Shown one piece after another: positions 43,983 to 53,176 of a stretch of DNA of 64,000 bases. The stretch is from Acetobacter orleanensis. GTDB lineage: Bacteria > Pseudomonadota > Alphaproteobacteria > Acetobacterales > Acetobacteraceae. Below the pieces are notes generated by a model that searched no databases, had not been told where the DNA came from, and saw only the letters and a list, made by a program, of their open reading frames with translations. The stretch is from contig NZ_LHZV01000067.1 of NCBI RefSeq assembly GCF_001581005.1, positions 124,001 to 188,000 on the forward strand. Direction: 5' to 3'. A program made the translations under genes and the position numbers. How positions within the stretch are numbered: the stretch's first letter is position 1; every line of letters starts with the position of its first letter.

Positions 43983-44395
43983 AACTGATATAACAGGCAC
44001 GTTTTCTGCTCTGTTTTTGCGGCCATTTTCTTTCAGACGCAGGGTCTCATCCTAGAATCAAGCGAGATACTGCGTCGAAAGAGGGATTTCATTACGCCAT
44101 GGACGCATGCCTTTCATGCAAAAGAAGCCCTGTCTATATTGAAGAAAACATAGTCAAGAAAGAAATTAGCCGTTTTTTATAACATTCTCGTGTTTCAAAT
44201 AAATCTTATTCAGATTTAATCGCTTCCAGCGAAAACCTATGCGTTTATTTGCGGGCCAAATCCAGATAAGTTTCGTCCACTATAAAATAACAGACCTTCA
44301 GACGGCAGGTCCCCGGACCTCCCGAAGGGGAAAGCTGGATATGTTCAGTCTTTCAGCTTCGGCTGGCTGTCGTATGCACAGGAATTGGGGGTAGA
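43983..44395. other. Intergenic region upstream of aldFGH
   Basis: About 410 bases, AT-rich in the middle (44100-44300). Close to aldF lie a 14-bp palindrome AGGTCC-CC-GGACCT (44307-44320) and a UUCG-capped hairpin CAGC-TTCG-GCTG (44354-44365). These could be operator and leader elements of the aldehyde dehydrogenase operon. No gene is supported. Confidence 0.45.
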
Positions 44396-45727
44396 GTGAT
44401 TAAACGTCTCTTAGCAGGAGCTGTCGGGGCTGGTGTCCTAGGTGGGCTCGGGTTTCTGTATTACGCGTGGTATCCGCCGATCGCCACAATAGAACCGCCG
44501 AAAGCTAGCAGCTTTTCAGCCGAACAGATTGAACGCGGCCGCATTGTCGCGGCAGAAGGCTATTGCGCGGAGTGCCATACCCGCACAGATAACGGCGGCG
44601 GCCCGGAACTGGCGGGGGATTACAAGATGGAAACCCCGTTTGGAGCCATCTATTCCTCCAACATTACCCCCGACCCTGAAATGGGCATTGGCGCGTGGTC
44701 GGAAGAGGCTCTGCGCCGCTCCCTGCGTTATGGCGTCTCCCGTCAGGGTGTGCATCTGATCCCGGCTTTCCCGTATGATCATTTCACCAAAATGACGGAT
44801 CAGGATATTTCTGATCTGTATGCCTTCCTGATGACACGCCCCGCCGTGCATATGGCCCGCCGCCCGAATGAGCTGCCCTTCCCCCTCAGCCTGCGTATTT
44901 TTCAGGCTGGCTGGAAGCTGATGTTCTTCACCCCCGGCGTCTACAAGCCCGACCCCAGCCATGACGCACTGTGGAACCGTGGTGCCTATCTGGCCGAAGG
45001 CAATGCCCATTGCGGCGCCTGCCACACGCCCCGCAACCTGATGGGCGCGGAAAAGAAAGGCTCTATGTATGACGGCGCAGTTGTTGATGCATGGATTGCC
45101 CCCCCGCTGAACGACAAGAACCCCACCCCGACCACATGGACGGAAGACGAGCTGTACCAGTATCTGCGCTTTGGCGTAGCCCCGCTGCACGGCCCGGCTG
45201 GTGGCCCGATGTCCCCCATCCCGCACCGCTTCCTCTCTCAGGTGCCGGAATACGACGTCCATGCCCTTGCGCATTACTTTGCGGATGTGGACCACGCGGC
45301 GGAACGTCAGGGCCATGACAAGGCCGCTCTTGCCCACGCTATGGAAGAGTCCAAAAAAGATCTGATCGGCCCGAACACGCTGGACGCGGATGCCCGCCTG
45401 TATCAGGGCGCATGTGGTGCCTGCCATTACAACGCCGCCCCCATGCCCGTGCTAGGCCGCCCGGAACTGGCGCTGAACAACGCCCTGTGGCTGGATGAGC
45501 CGACCAACCTGTATCAGGTCATGCTGCACGGTCTGACTGCGGAAGAAGGTCAGTCCGGCATTGCAATGCCCAGTTTCTATAACGCTCTGTCCGACACAGA
45601 TATGGCCCGCATTGCCGCCTATCTGCGCCGCACCCGCACCACGCTGCCGCCTTGGACAGACCTTGAGAAGAAAGCTGCGGACATTCGCAAGACCGTTAAA
45701 ACCATTCCCGTTAATTCTTCTCACTAA
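44396..45727 (+). CDS. aldF: Membrane-bound aldehyde dehydrogenase, tri-heme cytochrome c subunit
   Basis: A 443-residue cytochrome with three CxxCH heme sites: CAECH (57-61), CGACH (206-210) and CGACH (340-344). A single N-terminal membrane anchor (about residues 5-25) holds it on the periplasmic face. It carries electrons from the molybdopterin subunit to ubiquinone. It is related to the AdhB cytochrome of alcohol dehydrogenase, but the [2Fe-2S] and molybdopterin genes that follow identify the aldehyde dehydrogenase type. The start is GTG at 44396 with a G-rich ribosome site. Confidence 0.85.
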   Translation: MIKRLLAGAVGAGVLGGLGFLYYAWYPPIATIEPPKASSFSAEQIERGRIVAAEGYCAECHTRTDNGGGPELAGDYKMETPFGAIYSSNITPDPEMGIGAWSEEALRRSLRYGVSRQGVHLIPAFPYDHFTKMTDQDISDLYAFLMTRPAVHMARRPNELPFPLSLRIFQAGWKLMFFTPGVYKPDPSHDALWNRGAYLAEGNAHCGACHTPRNLMGAEKKGSMYDGAVVDAWIAPPLNDKNPTPTTWTEDELYQYLRFGVAPLHGPAGGPMSPIPHRFLSQVPEYDVHALAHYFADVDHAAERQGHDKAALAHAMEESKKDLIGPNTLDADARLYQGACGACHYNAAPMPVLGRPELALNNALWLDEPTNLYQVMLHGLTAEEGQSGIAMPSFYNALSDTDMARIAAYLRRTRTTLPPWTDLEKKAADIRKTVKTIPVNSSH

Positions 45728-45747
45728 GGCGGCACACGGAGCCACTC

Positions 45748-46221
45748 ATGATTAAGTTCAAACTCAATGGCCGTGACGTTTCCGTCGATGTGCCGGAAGA
45801 TACCCCCCTGCTCTGGGCCCTGCGTGATGAGCTGGACCAGACAGGCACAAAATTTGGCTGTGGTGTGGGCCAGTGCGGTGCGTGCACCGTGCATGTGGGG
45901 GGCCGCGCCACCCGCTCCTGCATTACGCCGGTCAGCTCCATTGAAGGTGCTGAAATCACCACCATTGAAGGGCTGCACCCCGAGGGTGAGCACCCTGTGC
46001 AGGTGGCATGGCGGGACATTCAGGTTCCGCAGTGCGGTTACTGCCAGTCCGGCCAGATCATGCAGGCCGCAAGCTTGCTGAAAGACTATCCGGACCCGAC
46101 GGATGAGGAAATTGATGGCGTGATGGGCGGCAGCCTGTGCCGCTGCATGACCTATATCCGCATTCGCAAGGCTATCAAAAAAGCCGCTGCCGCCCTGCGT
46201 GAGGAGAAGTCTAATGGGTAA
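45748..46221 (+). CDS. aldG: Membrane-bound aldehyde dehydrogenase, [2Fe-2S] small subunit
   Basis: A 157-residue protein with two [2Fe-2S] clusters, as in xanthine-oxidase-family small subunits. The plant-ferredoxin cluster uses C38, C43, C46 and C58 (GCGVGQCGACTVHV), and the second uses C96, C99, C131 and C133 (CGYCQSGQ ... CRC). It passes electrons from the molybdopterin site to the cytochrome. It has no signal peptide; export probably occurs with the Tat signal of the large subunit. Its stop overlaps the large-subunit start by eight bases. Confidence 0.9.
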   Translation: MIKFKLNGRDVSVDVPEDTPLLWALRDELDQTGTKFGCGVGQCGACTVHVGGRATRSCITPVSSIEGAEITTIEGLHPEGEHPVQVAWRDIQVPQCGYCQSGQIMQAASLLKDYPDPTDEEIDGVMGGSLCRCMTYIRIRKAIKKAAAALREEKSNG

Positions 46222-48538
46222 ACTTGAACGCATTGCAGCCCGGCAGGACCGTGAGGCAGGGCGTGGCCCCACCCGCCGCGGCGTACTGCTGACAGGTCTT
46301 GGCTCAGCCTTCATGTTCGGTTTCGCGCGGGAAGCGGGTGCAGCCCAGACTTACCCGCAGAACGCCAGCATGCCCGGCAATGGCGCGTTTGAACCCACGA
46401 TCTGGTGCTCTATCGGCCAAGATGGCGTGGTGAACGTGAACATCATCCGCGCGGAAATGGGCCAGCATGTCGGCACCGCCCTCGCCCGCATTATTGCGGA
46501 CGAAATGGAAGCCGACTGGGACAAAGTCCGCATTACCTATGTGGATACAGACCCGAAATGGGGCCTGATGGTCACGGGTGGTTCATGGTCCGTATGGATG
46601 ACATGGGATGTCTTCCGTCAGGCCGGGGCCGCCGCCCGCACCGTGCTGGTGGAAGAAGGTGCTAAACTGCTCGGCACTTCCCCCGCCAACTGCATTGCGC
46701 GCAATGGCCGGGTGGTTGCAGGCAGCCGCTCCGTCTCCTTTGGGGACATTGTCAGCCACGCCCGCCCCACTCGGTCCTTCTCCCCGGATGAGATGGCAAA
46801 GCTGCCGCTTAAACACGCCTCTGAGCGCCGCCTGATTGGCAAAGAGGTCAAGGCTCTGGACATTCCGTCCAAAACCACGGGTGCCGCCATTTATGGTATC
46901 GACGCCAAGTTGGACGGTATGGTGTATGCGCGGCCCAAACTACCGCCCACGCGCTATGGCTCCAAAGTTGTGTCCGTGGATGATAGTGAGGCCAAAAAGG
47001 TCAAAGGCTATCTCCGCTACATCGTTCTGGAAGATCCGTCCGAGACTGTTCCGGGCTGGGTTGCTGTTATTGCTTCCACCTACCCCGCAGCCATTCGCGC
47101 AACTGACGCGCTGAAGGTCACGTGGACACCGGGCAAGACGGCCAATGTCTCGGAAAAAGACATTATCGAGCATGGCCGCAAGCAGATTGCGGACAAAACC
47201 GGCGGCACCTGCGTGTTCAATGATAACGGCGTGGATGAAGCCTTCTCCGCTGCCAAACAGGTTTTTGAACGCACTTACACCTGCGCCTCCGTGCTGCATT
47301 ATCAGCTTGAGCCGATGAACGCTGTGGCCCGCTTGCAGGACGGCAAATGGGAAATCCATTGCGGTAACCAGTGGCAATCCCTGTTCCTACCGGTTATTGC
47401 CAAGGCGTTGCAGGTTAAAGAAACCGACGTTGTGATGCGCAGCTACATGCTGGGCGGCGGCTTTGGCCGACGCCTGAATGGTGACTACGCGGTGCCCGCG
47501 GCGCTGCTGTCCAAGGCGATGGACGGCAAGCCGGTCAAACTGATTCTGACCCGTTCAGATGATATGCAGTTTGACTCCTTCCGCTCCCCATCCATCCAGA
47601 CGGTGCGCGTGGCGCTGGACGACCAGAAAAACCTCAAAGGCTGGCAGCACCATGCCTCCGCAGGCTGGCCGACCCGCGTGATGGCTTCGGCCTTCATGGC
47701 AAAAGGCGATGATGGTAAACCATACGATCAGTTCGCCATTGCAGGCGCTGACCACTGGTACGATGTCGGCCCCATGCGGGTCCGCGCGCTGGATAATGAT
47801 CTGGCAGACGCGACCTTCCGCCCCGGCTGGCTGCGCTCCGTTAGCTCCGGCTGGACGCCATGGGCACATGAAGCCTTTGTGGATGAACTGGCGCATGAAC
47901 TCGGGCATGACCCGGTGGATTTCCGCCTCTCCCTGCTGACCGCCAAAGGGCGCAATGCAGGCTCGGCACCGGATTCCGTCGGCGGTGCTAAGCGGCAGGC
48001 CAATGTGCTCAAGCGTCTCGTCGAGAAATGCGGCTACGGTAAAGTCCAACTGCCGCCTGATACGGCCATCGGCATTGCCACCACCTTCGGGCAGGAACGC
48101 GCCATGCCGACATGGACCGCTGGGGCTGTGCAGGTGCATGTGGACCGCAAAACCGGTGCTGTCACCTGCCAGAAAATCTGGCTGGTTCTGGATGCCGGAA
48201 CCATTATTGACCCGGATGGCGCCATGGCCCAGACGGAAGGCGGTGCTCTGTGGGGCCTGAGCATGGCGCTGTTTGAGAACACCGAAATTGAAAACGGCAA
48301 CGTGCGGGACCGTAACCTGAACACCTACACCCCGCTCCGCATTACCGACATTCCCGAAATGGATATCGAATTTGTGGCCAGCACGGAAAAACCCATGGGT
48401 CTGGGTGAACCGGGTGTGACGACCATCGGCGCAGCCATTGCCAACGGTGTATTTAACGCCGTGGGTGTGCGTCTGCGCCATCAGCCCATCCGCCCGGCGG
48501 ATGTTCTGAAAGGCCTTTCCGAGAAAAAGTCGGCCTAA
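46214..48538 (+). CDS. aldH: Membrane-bound aldehyde dehydrogenase, molybdopterin large subunit
   Basis: A 774-residue molybdenum hydroxylase of the isoquinoline 1-oxidoreductase beta type. A twin-arginine signal (T-RRGVLLTGLG, Arg 21-22) directs it to the periplasm already folded. GGGFGRR near the middle binds the cofactor, and the catalytic Glu is E732 in GLGEPGV. GAGGAG precedes the ATG at 46214, inside the end of the small-subunit gene. In acetic acid bacteria this three-gene order encodes the enzyme that oxidises acetaldehyde to acetic acid; other aldehyde or N-heterocycle substrates remain possible. Confidence 0.85.
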   Translation: MGKLERIAARQDREAGRGPTRRGVLLTGLGSAFMFGFAREAGAAQTYPQNASMPGNGAFEPTIWCSIGQDGVVNVNIIRAEMGQHVGTALARIIADEMEADWDKVRITYVDTDPKWGLMVTGGSWSVWMTWDVFRQAGAAARTVLVEEGAKLLGTSPANCIARNGRVVAGSRSVSFGDIVSHARPTRSFSPDEMAKLPLKHASERRLIGKEVKALDIPSKTTGAAIYGIDAKLDGMVYARPKLPPTRYGSKVVSVDDSEAKKVKGYLRYIVLEDPSETVPGWVAVIASTYPAAIRATDALKVTWTPGKTANVSEKDIIEHGRKQIADKTGGTCVFNDNGVDEAFSAAKQVFERTYTCASVLHYQLEPMNAVARLQDGKWEIHCGNQWQSLFLPVIAKALQVKETDVVMRSYMLGGGFGRRLNGDYAVPAALLSKAMDGKPVKLILTRSDDMQFDSFRSPSIQTVRVALDDQKNLKGWQHHASAGWPTRVMASAFMAKGDDGKPYDQFAIAGADHWYDVGPMRVRALDNDLADATFRPGWLRSVSSGWTPWAHEAFVDELAHELGHDPVDFRLSLLTAKGRNAGSAPDSVGGAKRQANVLKRLVEKCGYGKVQLPPDTAIGIATTFGQERAMPTWTAGAVQVHVDRKTGAVTCQKIWLVLDAGTIIDPDGAMAQTEGGALWGLSMALFENTEIENGNVRDRNLNTYTPLRITDIPEMDIEFVASTEKPMGLGEPGVTTIGAAIANGVFNAVGVRLRHQPIRPADVLKGLSEKKSA

Positions 48539-48572
48539 CGCAGGCTTTTTCCTGAAGCCATAAAGTCACTCC

Positions 48573-48610
48573 AAAAAAACCGGCGCGCTGTTTTCAGCCG
48601 CCGGTTTTTT
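48573..48610 (+). terminator. Intrinsic terminator after aldFGH
   Basis: AAAAAACCGGCG pairs with CGCCGGTTTTTT (outer stem about 48574-48585 / 48599-48610) with an inner GCTG-TTTT-CAGC hairpin. The T-run is six bases. Confidence 0.85.
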
Positions 48611-48887
48611 GGTGCCCGACAGAGGAATTACGGGAACCGTGTCATGACGCTTCGCAAAACTTATTTCTGGCCCAAAGTCGAATGTTGATAGCCACTTTCT
48701 GAGGTTTTTCACTCTACTCCTGAATCTAAGAAGCTGATTTAAAAGCCGCCTGCTCAGTCATAAAAACGCTCTTCAAGCCCAGCGATAGACCTTCGGGTCA
48801 AAAGGAAGTTCTGAGCATAGACAGCATCTAAAAACTAATGGTATCGAGACAGAAAGGAAATTACTCTCTTCCATCCATCACCTCAGC

Positions 48888-50330
48888 TTGGAATCCTGCT
48901 TCTTGAAAGCCAAAATTTTATTAGTTCCATCCTGCATATCACGCAGGGGTATCCTAACAAGCTTATACATCCTGTTTATGCTCGTAACTGGCTTCTTCTG
49001 CATTATTCTGACGCCACCCTTTCAGGTCGCAGATGAGCCAAATCATTTTATGCGTGCGATGCAAATTGCTAATGGTGGATTGGTAGGTATTCGACGCTCT
49101 CCACTGGAAAGTGGTGGTATGTTACCACAATCTGTACCGATCGTGACAGCTTCATTTGATAAATTAAAGTCTGCACCGCAGGAAAAAGTAACCCCGAATA
49201 TGATAACCCAGGCCATGACTGTGCCTTGGTCGTCAGAGACAGTATTTGTAGGCTTTAGTACGGTTCTTTATCCCCCCAGTTCATATTTAGGGGCAGCTAG
49301 CGGCATTTTATGGGGACGCTTTCTACATTCCAGCATATTAGGTACATTTTACTTAGCCAGAGTTGGAAATTTACTTGCCAATGTAGCAATAAGTGCGCTT
49401 GCACTATTTCTCATTCCAGAAATCAGCATTTTTATGCTCTCTATCCTACTATTACCCATGAATATAAGCCTCATGGCCTCATGCTCTCAAGATGGCATGA
49501 TGTTAGCACTTACAAGCTTGGGTATTGGGTGCTTTCTCCGCTGTTTGCTGACGATGCCAAGTTGGAAACAATTTCTTCTCGCCTCTGGAGCAGGTATCGC
49601 CTTTGGCTGCGTAGCCGCCGCGAAAACTCCCTATCTCATGATGGTGTTTACACCAGTTCTATTGGTAAACAGGCAGAATATTAGACTTATTATTACGAGT
49701 TGTTGCAGTGGTTTGAGTGTTTTTTCCATATGGATATTTTTTGGACTGCGTCCCGTTATGACAAAACTAGCACCACCAGGTGTTTCTGCGGCGCAACAGG
49801 TTGTATTTGGCCTCCATCATCCAGGACAATTTTTATGGGCTGTTTGCAATACACTAAAAATAAACTGGCAGGGCTTTATAACTCAAATCATTGGCGTACT
49901 CGGGTGGTTAGATACACCATTCACATTAATGACATACATAATTTCCTACACATTTCTAATTATTACTTTTTCCACGTCATTCTTATACTTTTGCCGATTC
50001 AAAATACGTGAAGAGTATTTTTTACGCTTGACTGGTTTTCTTCTAATTACGACCATCTCTTTATTCTGTATTTTTGCAGCTCTTTATGCTACATGGACAC
50101 CTGTTGGAAAAGACATCGTCGAAGGTGTACAAGGCAGATATTTTTTGCCCATTCTGATGCTTGGCACACTTTGCCCATTTATATTTAAAAAATACGAAGA
50201 ACCAGATAATTCCCAACTGAAAGCGGTCCAAATTGTTTTAACTGACGTTGCTATAAACTCTCTTATATTTGTTTTTATGCTGTTCTGTTATATCGTCTTA
50301 TGTAAAACTCTTTCCCAGAGATATTGGTAA
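48888..50330 (+). CDS. DUF2142 multi-pass membrane protein (putative GT-C-like)
   Basis: A 480-residue membrane protein with about 11-12 helices. The DUF2142 signatures are PPFQVADEPNHFMRA (about 43-57) and VQGRYFLPI near the C-terminus; the DE motif after the first helix is reminiscent of GT-C glycosyltransferases. Such genes sit in polysaccharide clusters. The start is uncertain: TTG at 48888 opens the frame, but a second TTG at 48903 has GGAA nine bases upstream. The gene is far AT-richer than its neighbours, a sign of transfer, and is followed by glycosyltransferase and transposase debris. Confidence 0.7.
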   Translation: MESCFLKAKILLVPSCISRRGILTSLYILFMLVTGFFCIILTPPFQVADEPNHFMRAMQIANGGLVGIRRSPLESGGMLPQSVPIVTASFDKLKSAPQEKVTPNMITQAMTVPWSSETVFVGFSTVLYPPSSYLGAASGILWGRFLHSSILGTFYLARVGNLLANVAISALALFLIPEISIFMLSILLLPMNISLMASCSQDGMMLALTSLGIGCFLRCLLTMPSWKQFLLASGAGIAFGCVAAAKTPYLMMVFTPVLLVNRQNIRLIITSCCSGLSVFSIWIFFGLRPVMTKLAPPGVSAAQQVVFGLHHPGQFLWAVCNTLKINWQGFITQIIGVLGWLDTPFTLMTYIISYTFLIITFSTSFLYFCRFKIREEYFLRLTGFLLITTISLFCIFAALYATWTPVGKDIVEGVQGRYFLPILMLGTLCPFIFKKYEEPDNSQLKAVQIVLTDVAINSLIFVFMLFCYIVLCKTLSQRYW

Positions 50331-50370
50331 GGTAATTTTATACATCGTGATTGTATAGATCTTACAGACC

Positions 50371-50459
50371 AAAATATTGTTATTCTAATTCTATGCTATA
50401 ATGAGGCCATTACGATTGCACAGGGCATCCCCAGTTTTAACAGATTTGCCAGAGTCTGA
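50371..50459 (+). pseudogene. Remnant of a family-2 glycosyltransferase N-terminus
   Basis: In the frame that continues past the DUF2142 stop, the translation reads QNIVILILCYNEAITIAQGI, which matches the start of GT2 glycosyltransferases (I-x-I-P-CYNE). After about 28 codons the frame is broken by TGA (50457-50459), where transposase-like sequence begins. Only the first strand of the fold survives, so it is inactive. It suggests the DUF2142 gene came from a polysaccharide cluster later cut by an insertion element. Confidence 0.5.
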
Positions 50460-50587
50460 CTGGCTGGCGGCAGGACTACAATACGGTGCGTCTACATTCC
50501 CAACGGGCTAGCAGAACACCGGATCAGGCGCCAGACAAGGGGCTCGAGGAATGCCTTCGAGACCCTTGCCATCTCCATCAACCTTAA
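50450..50587 (+). pseudogene. IS3-family transposase (OrfB) C-terminal remnant
   Basis: The frame from 50450 to the TAA at 50585-50587 reads ...WRQDYNTVRLHSQRASRTPDQ..., close to the W-x-x-DYN-x-x-RPHS-x-L-x-x-x-TP ending of IS3-family integrase-type transposases. Only this tail is left: the DDE residues, OrfA and the terminal repeats are not recognisable. It directly abuts the glycosyltransferase remnant. Confidence 0.55.
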
Positions 50588-50761
50588 ACCACAAAAACTG
50601 GAAATTCTCCTTTGGAGTGGCAACAAAAAGGGAGGCTCGTCATTCTGCAAGCAGATAGCGGGCAATGCTCTTTTTCAGTCACCGCCATTGCCGCTTCAGA
50701 TGTCAAAAAAATTGCAATTTCATTGTGCTAATTTTGACATAACGTCCATCCCGTGACACAC
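50588..50761. other. Gene-free DNA between transposase debris and sufE
   Basis: About 170 bases of mixed composition. An AT-rich ATTGCAAT segment lies at about 50711-50719. No coding frame is recognised; it is likely scar DNA from the insertion event. Confidence 0.4.
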
Positions 50762-51196
50762 CTATCGGGCAGCAGCCAACCGGATCGCCCGCGCCATGGC
50801 TTCCACCCCGTTACCCCGATTGGTGGACAACGCCTGCACCAGCCCTAAATCCCGCAGGAAATGCGGGTCTGTGGCCATGATTTCCTCACGGGATCGCCCT
50901 GAATAGACACGCAGCAGCAGGGCCACCAACCCGCAAACAATGGCAGCATCGGAAAGCCCCGCAAAGTAAAGCTTGCCGCCGTCTTCCCGTGCTTCCAGCC
51001 ACACTTGGCTCTGGCAACCGGGTACGCGGTGTTCGTCATTGCACCATTCCGGCGGAAAGGGCGGCAGTTTACGGCCCATTTCTATGATGTACTGGTAGCG
51101 TTCCATCCAGTCATCAAAAACCTCGAGTTCCTCACGGATAGCGTCAATCGCTTCGGAAGCTGTGTCTTCCTCCGGCAAAACAAAAGGTGCGTTCAT
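50762..51196 (-). CDS. sufE: SufE-family sulfur-transfer protein
   Basis: SufE, 144 residues, accepts persulfide sulfur from a cysteine desulfurase (SufS) for Fe-S cluster assembly. The reactive Cys is C61 in RVPGCQSQVWL. It is the last gene of hslV-hslU-sufE: its ATG overlaps the hslU stop (TAATG). No other suf genes are present here. Confidence 0.9.
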   Translation of the reverse strand: MNAPFVLPEEDTASEAIDAIREELEVFDDWMERYQYIIEMGRKLPPFPPEWCNDEHRVPGCQSQVWLEAREDGGKLYFAGLSDAAIVCGLVALLLRVYSGRSREEIMATDPHFLRDLGLVQALSTNRGNGVEAMARAIRLAAAR

Positions 51197-52509
51197 TACA
51201 GAATAAACCGGCTGAGATCACCCTTGCGGGCCAGAGGAGCAACTTTTTTCTGAACCAGAGAGGCTTCAACGTGAATAACCTCGCCTTTCCGGTCAGATGC
51301 TGTGAAGGAAATTTCCTCCAGCAGCTTTTCCAGCACCGTGGCTAAACGTCGGGCGCCGATATTTTCCACACGGTCATTAATATCCGCAGCCAGTTCGGCC
51401 AAGGCTTCTACCGCGCCGTCAGAGAAGGTCAGGGTCACATTTTCCGTGCTGAGCAGGGCTGTATATTGCTTGAGCAGAGAATGTTCAGGGTCTGTCAGAA
51501 TATGACGTAAATCCTCACGGGTCAGCGGCTGGAGTTCAACCCGGATAGGCAGACGGCCCTGCAATTCCGGCAGCAGGTCAGACGGTTTGGCCAGATGGAA
51601 CGCGCCCGAGGCAATAAATAGAATATGGTCGGTTTTCACAGGCCCATATTTGGTGGAAACCGTGGTGCCTTCAATCAGCGGTAACAGGTCACGCTGTACG
51701 CCTTCGCGCGAGACATCGCCGCTCCGCCCGCCACCATCGGCCGCGCGCCCGCAAACTTTGTCGATCTCATCCAGAAAGACAATACCGTTTTCCTGCGCGT
51801 GGGCGACAGCTTCCCGCGTCAGCGCCTCATTATCCAGCATCTTGTCCGCTTCTTCACGCTCCAGATACTCCCGCGCGGCGGCCACTTTCAGGCGGCGCTG
51901 CTGAGGCGTCTTGCTCATGAAGTTTTTCATCATCTCGCTAAAATTGATGACCTGACCGGGCACCATCCCCGGCATCTCACCACCGCCAGCGGGAGCGGCT
52001 TCCACCACGGCGATATCGATGTCCTTCTCTTCAAGCTGACCATCCCGCAGCATAGCGCGGAACTTGTTTTTGGTCTCTGCCGAAGCACTCGCGCCGACCA
52101 GCGCTTCCACCAGACGGTCTTCCGCCGCCTGTGCGGCGCGGGTTGCTACGTCCTTGCGTTTAACGTCCCGCAGCATGGTGATGGACGCTTCCACCAAGTC
52201 GCGCACAATGCTTTCTACATCGCGCCCCACATAGCCGACTTCCGTAAACTTGGTGGCCTCCACTTTCAAAAACGGCGCCTGCGCGAGCTTTGCCAGTCTG
52301 CGGGCAATTTCGGTTTTACCGCAGCCGGTCGGGCCAATCATCAGGATGTTTTTGGGCACAACTTCTTCACGCAGCCCTTCGGCCAACTGCGCCCGCCGCC
52401 AGCGGTTGCGGAGCGCAATGGCGACAGCACGCTTGGCATCCGCCTGCCCGATAATAAAACGATCAAGCTCCGAGACAATTTCCCTCGGAGAAAACGTCGG
52501 TGCGTCCAT
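51196..52509 (-). CDS. hslU: ATP-dependent protease ATPase subunit HslU (ClpY)
   Basis: HslU, 437 residues, the AAA+ unfoldase of the HslUV protease. Walker A GPTGCGKT (59-66), an intermediate I-domain (about 110-230), Walker B FLDEIDKV, a sensor-1 region and the C-terminal RFIL tail that docks on HslV are all present. It overlaps hslV by one base (TGATG) at its start and sufE at its end. Confidence 0.97.
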   Translation of the reverse strand: MDAPTFSPREIVSELDRFIIGQADAKRAVAIALRNRWRRAQLAEGLREEVVPKNILMIGPTGCGKTEIARRLAKLAQAPFLKVEATKFTEVGYVGRDVESIVRDLVEASITMLRDVKRKDVATRAAQAAEDRLVEALVGASASAETKNKFRAMLRDGQLEEKDIDIAVVEAAPAGGGEMPGMVPGQVINFSEMMKNFMSKTPQQRRLKVAAAREYLEREEADKMLDNEALTREAVAHAQENGIVFLDEIDKVCGRAADGGGRSGDVSREGVQRDLLPLIEGTTVSTKYGPVKTDHILFIASGAFHLAKPSDLLPELQGRLPIRVELQPLTREDLRHILTDPEHSLLKQYTALLSTENVTLTFSDGAVEALAELAADINDRVENIGARRLATVLEKLLEEISFTASDRKGEVIHVEASLVQKKVAPLARKGDLSRFIL

Positions 52510-53114
52510 CAGGAAGAAACCTCATCGGTTGAAGGAGTAGTCGTCAGCGTTTCAACCCTGACAGAATGATTGGTATAAACGCAGATATCCCCGGCCACTT
52601 TCATGGACCGCCTGACAATATCCTCCGCATCCAGCCCATCAACCGTCAGCAACGCCCGCGCAGCAGACAGAGCGAAGTTACCCCCAGAACCAATGGCGAT
52701 AATACCGTCGTCCGGCTCCAGCACGTCACCATTGCCTGTCAGCGTATAGGAATGTTGAGCATCGGCCACAGCCATCATGGCTTCCAGACGGCGCAAATAA
52801 CGGTCTGTCCGCCAGTCTTTAGCCAATTCTACACAGGCCCGCTCAAGCTGGTTAGGGTAGCGTTCCAGCTTGGCTTCCAGCCGCTCAAGCAGGGTGAAGG
52901 CGTCCGCCGTAGCCCCGGCAAACCCGGCCAGAATGGAGCCGGATGGACCGATACGCCGCACTTTGCGCGCGTTGCCTTTGATAACGGTCTGGCCAAGCGT
53001 GACCTGACCATCCCCGGCCATGGCTACAGTCGGGCCGCGCCGGACACAGAGGATTGTTGTCCCGTGCCAGCCGACGGGGTCATGCGAGGAGGTGGCTGAA
53101 TGAAAGCTTTGCAT
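52509..53114 (-). CDS. hslV: ATP-dependent protease subunit HslV (ClpQ)
   Basis: HslV, 201 residues from the ATG at 53114, the proteasome-like peptidase. A propeptide of about 18 residues precedes the catalytic Thr in [26 protein letters not shown] and [15 protein letters not shown] are family signatures. The frame continues upstream without similarity. It is the first gene of hslV-hslU-sufE. Confidence 0.96.
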   Translation of the reverse strand: MQSFHSATSSHDPVGWHGTTILCVRRGPTVAMAGDGQVTLGQTVIKGNARKVRRIGPSGSILAGFAGATADAFTLLERLEAKLERYPNQLERACVELAKDWRTDRYLRRLEAMMAVADAQHSYTLTGNGDVLEPDDGIIAIGSGGNFALSAARALLTVDGLDAEDIVRRSMKVAGDICVYTNHSVRVETLTTTPSTDEVSS

Positions 53115-53176
53115 AGTCACAAGAAATAAGCGTTCCTGCGGCCAGCACAAGAGGCCAGCCGACAGGAAAGCCGTGG

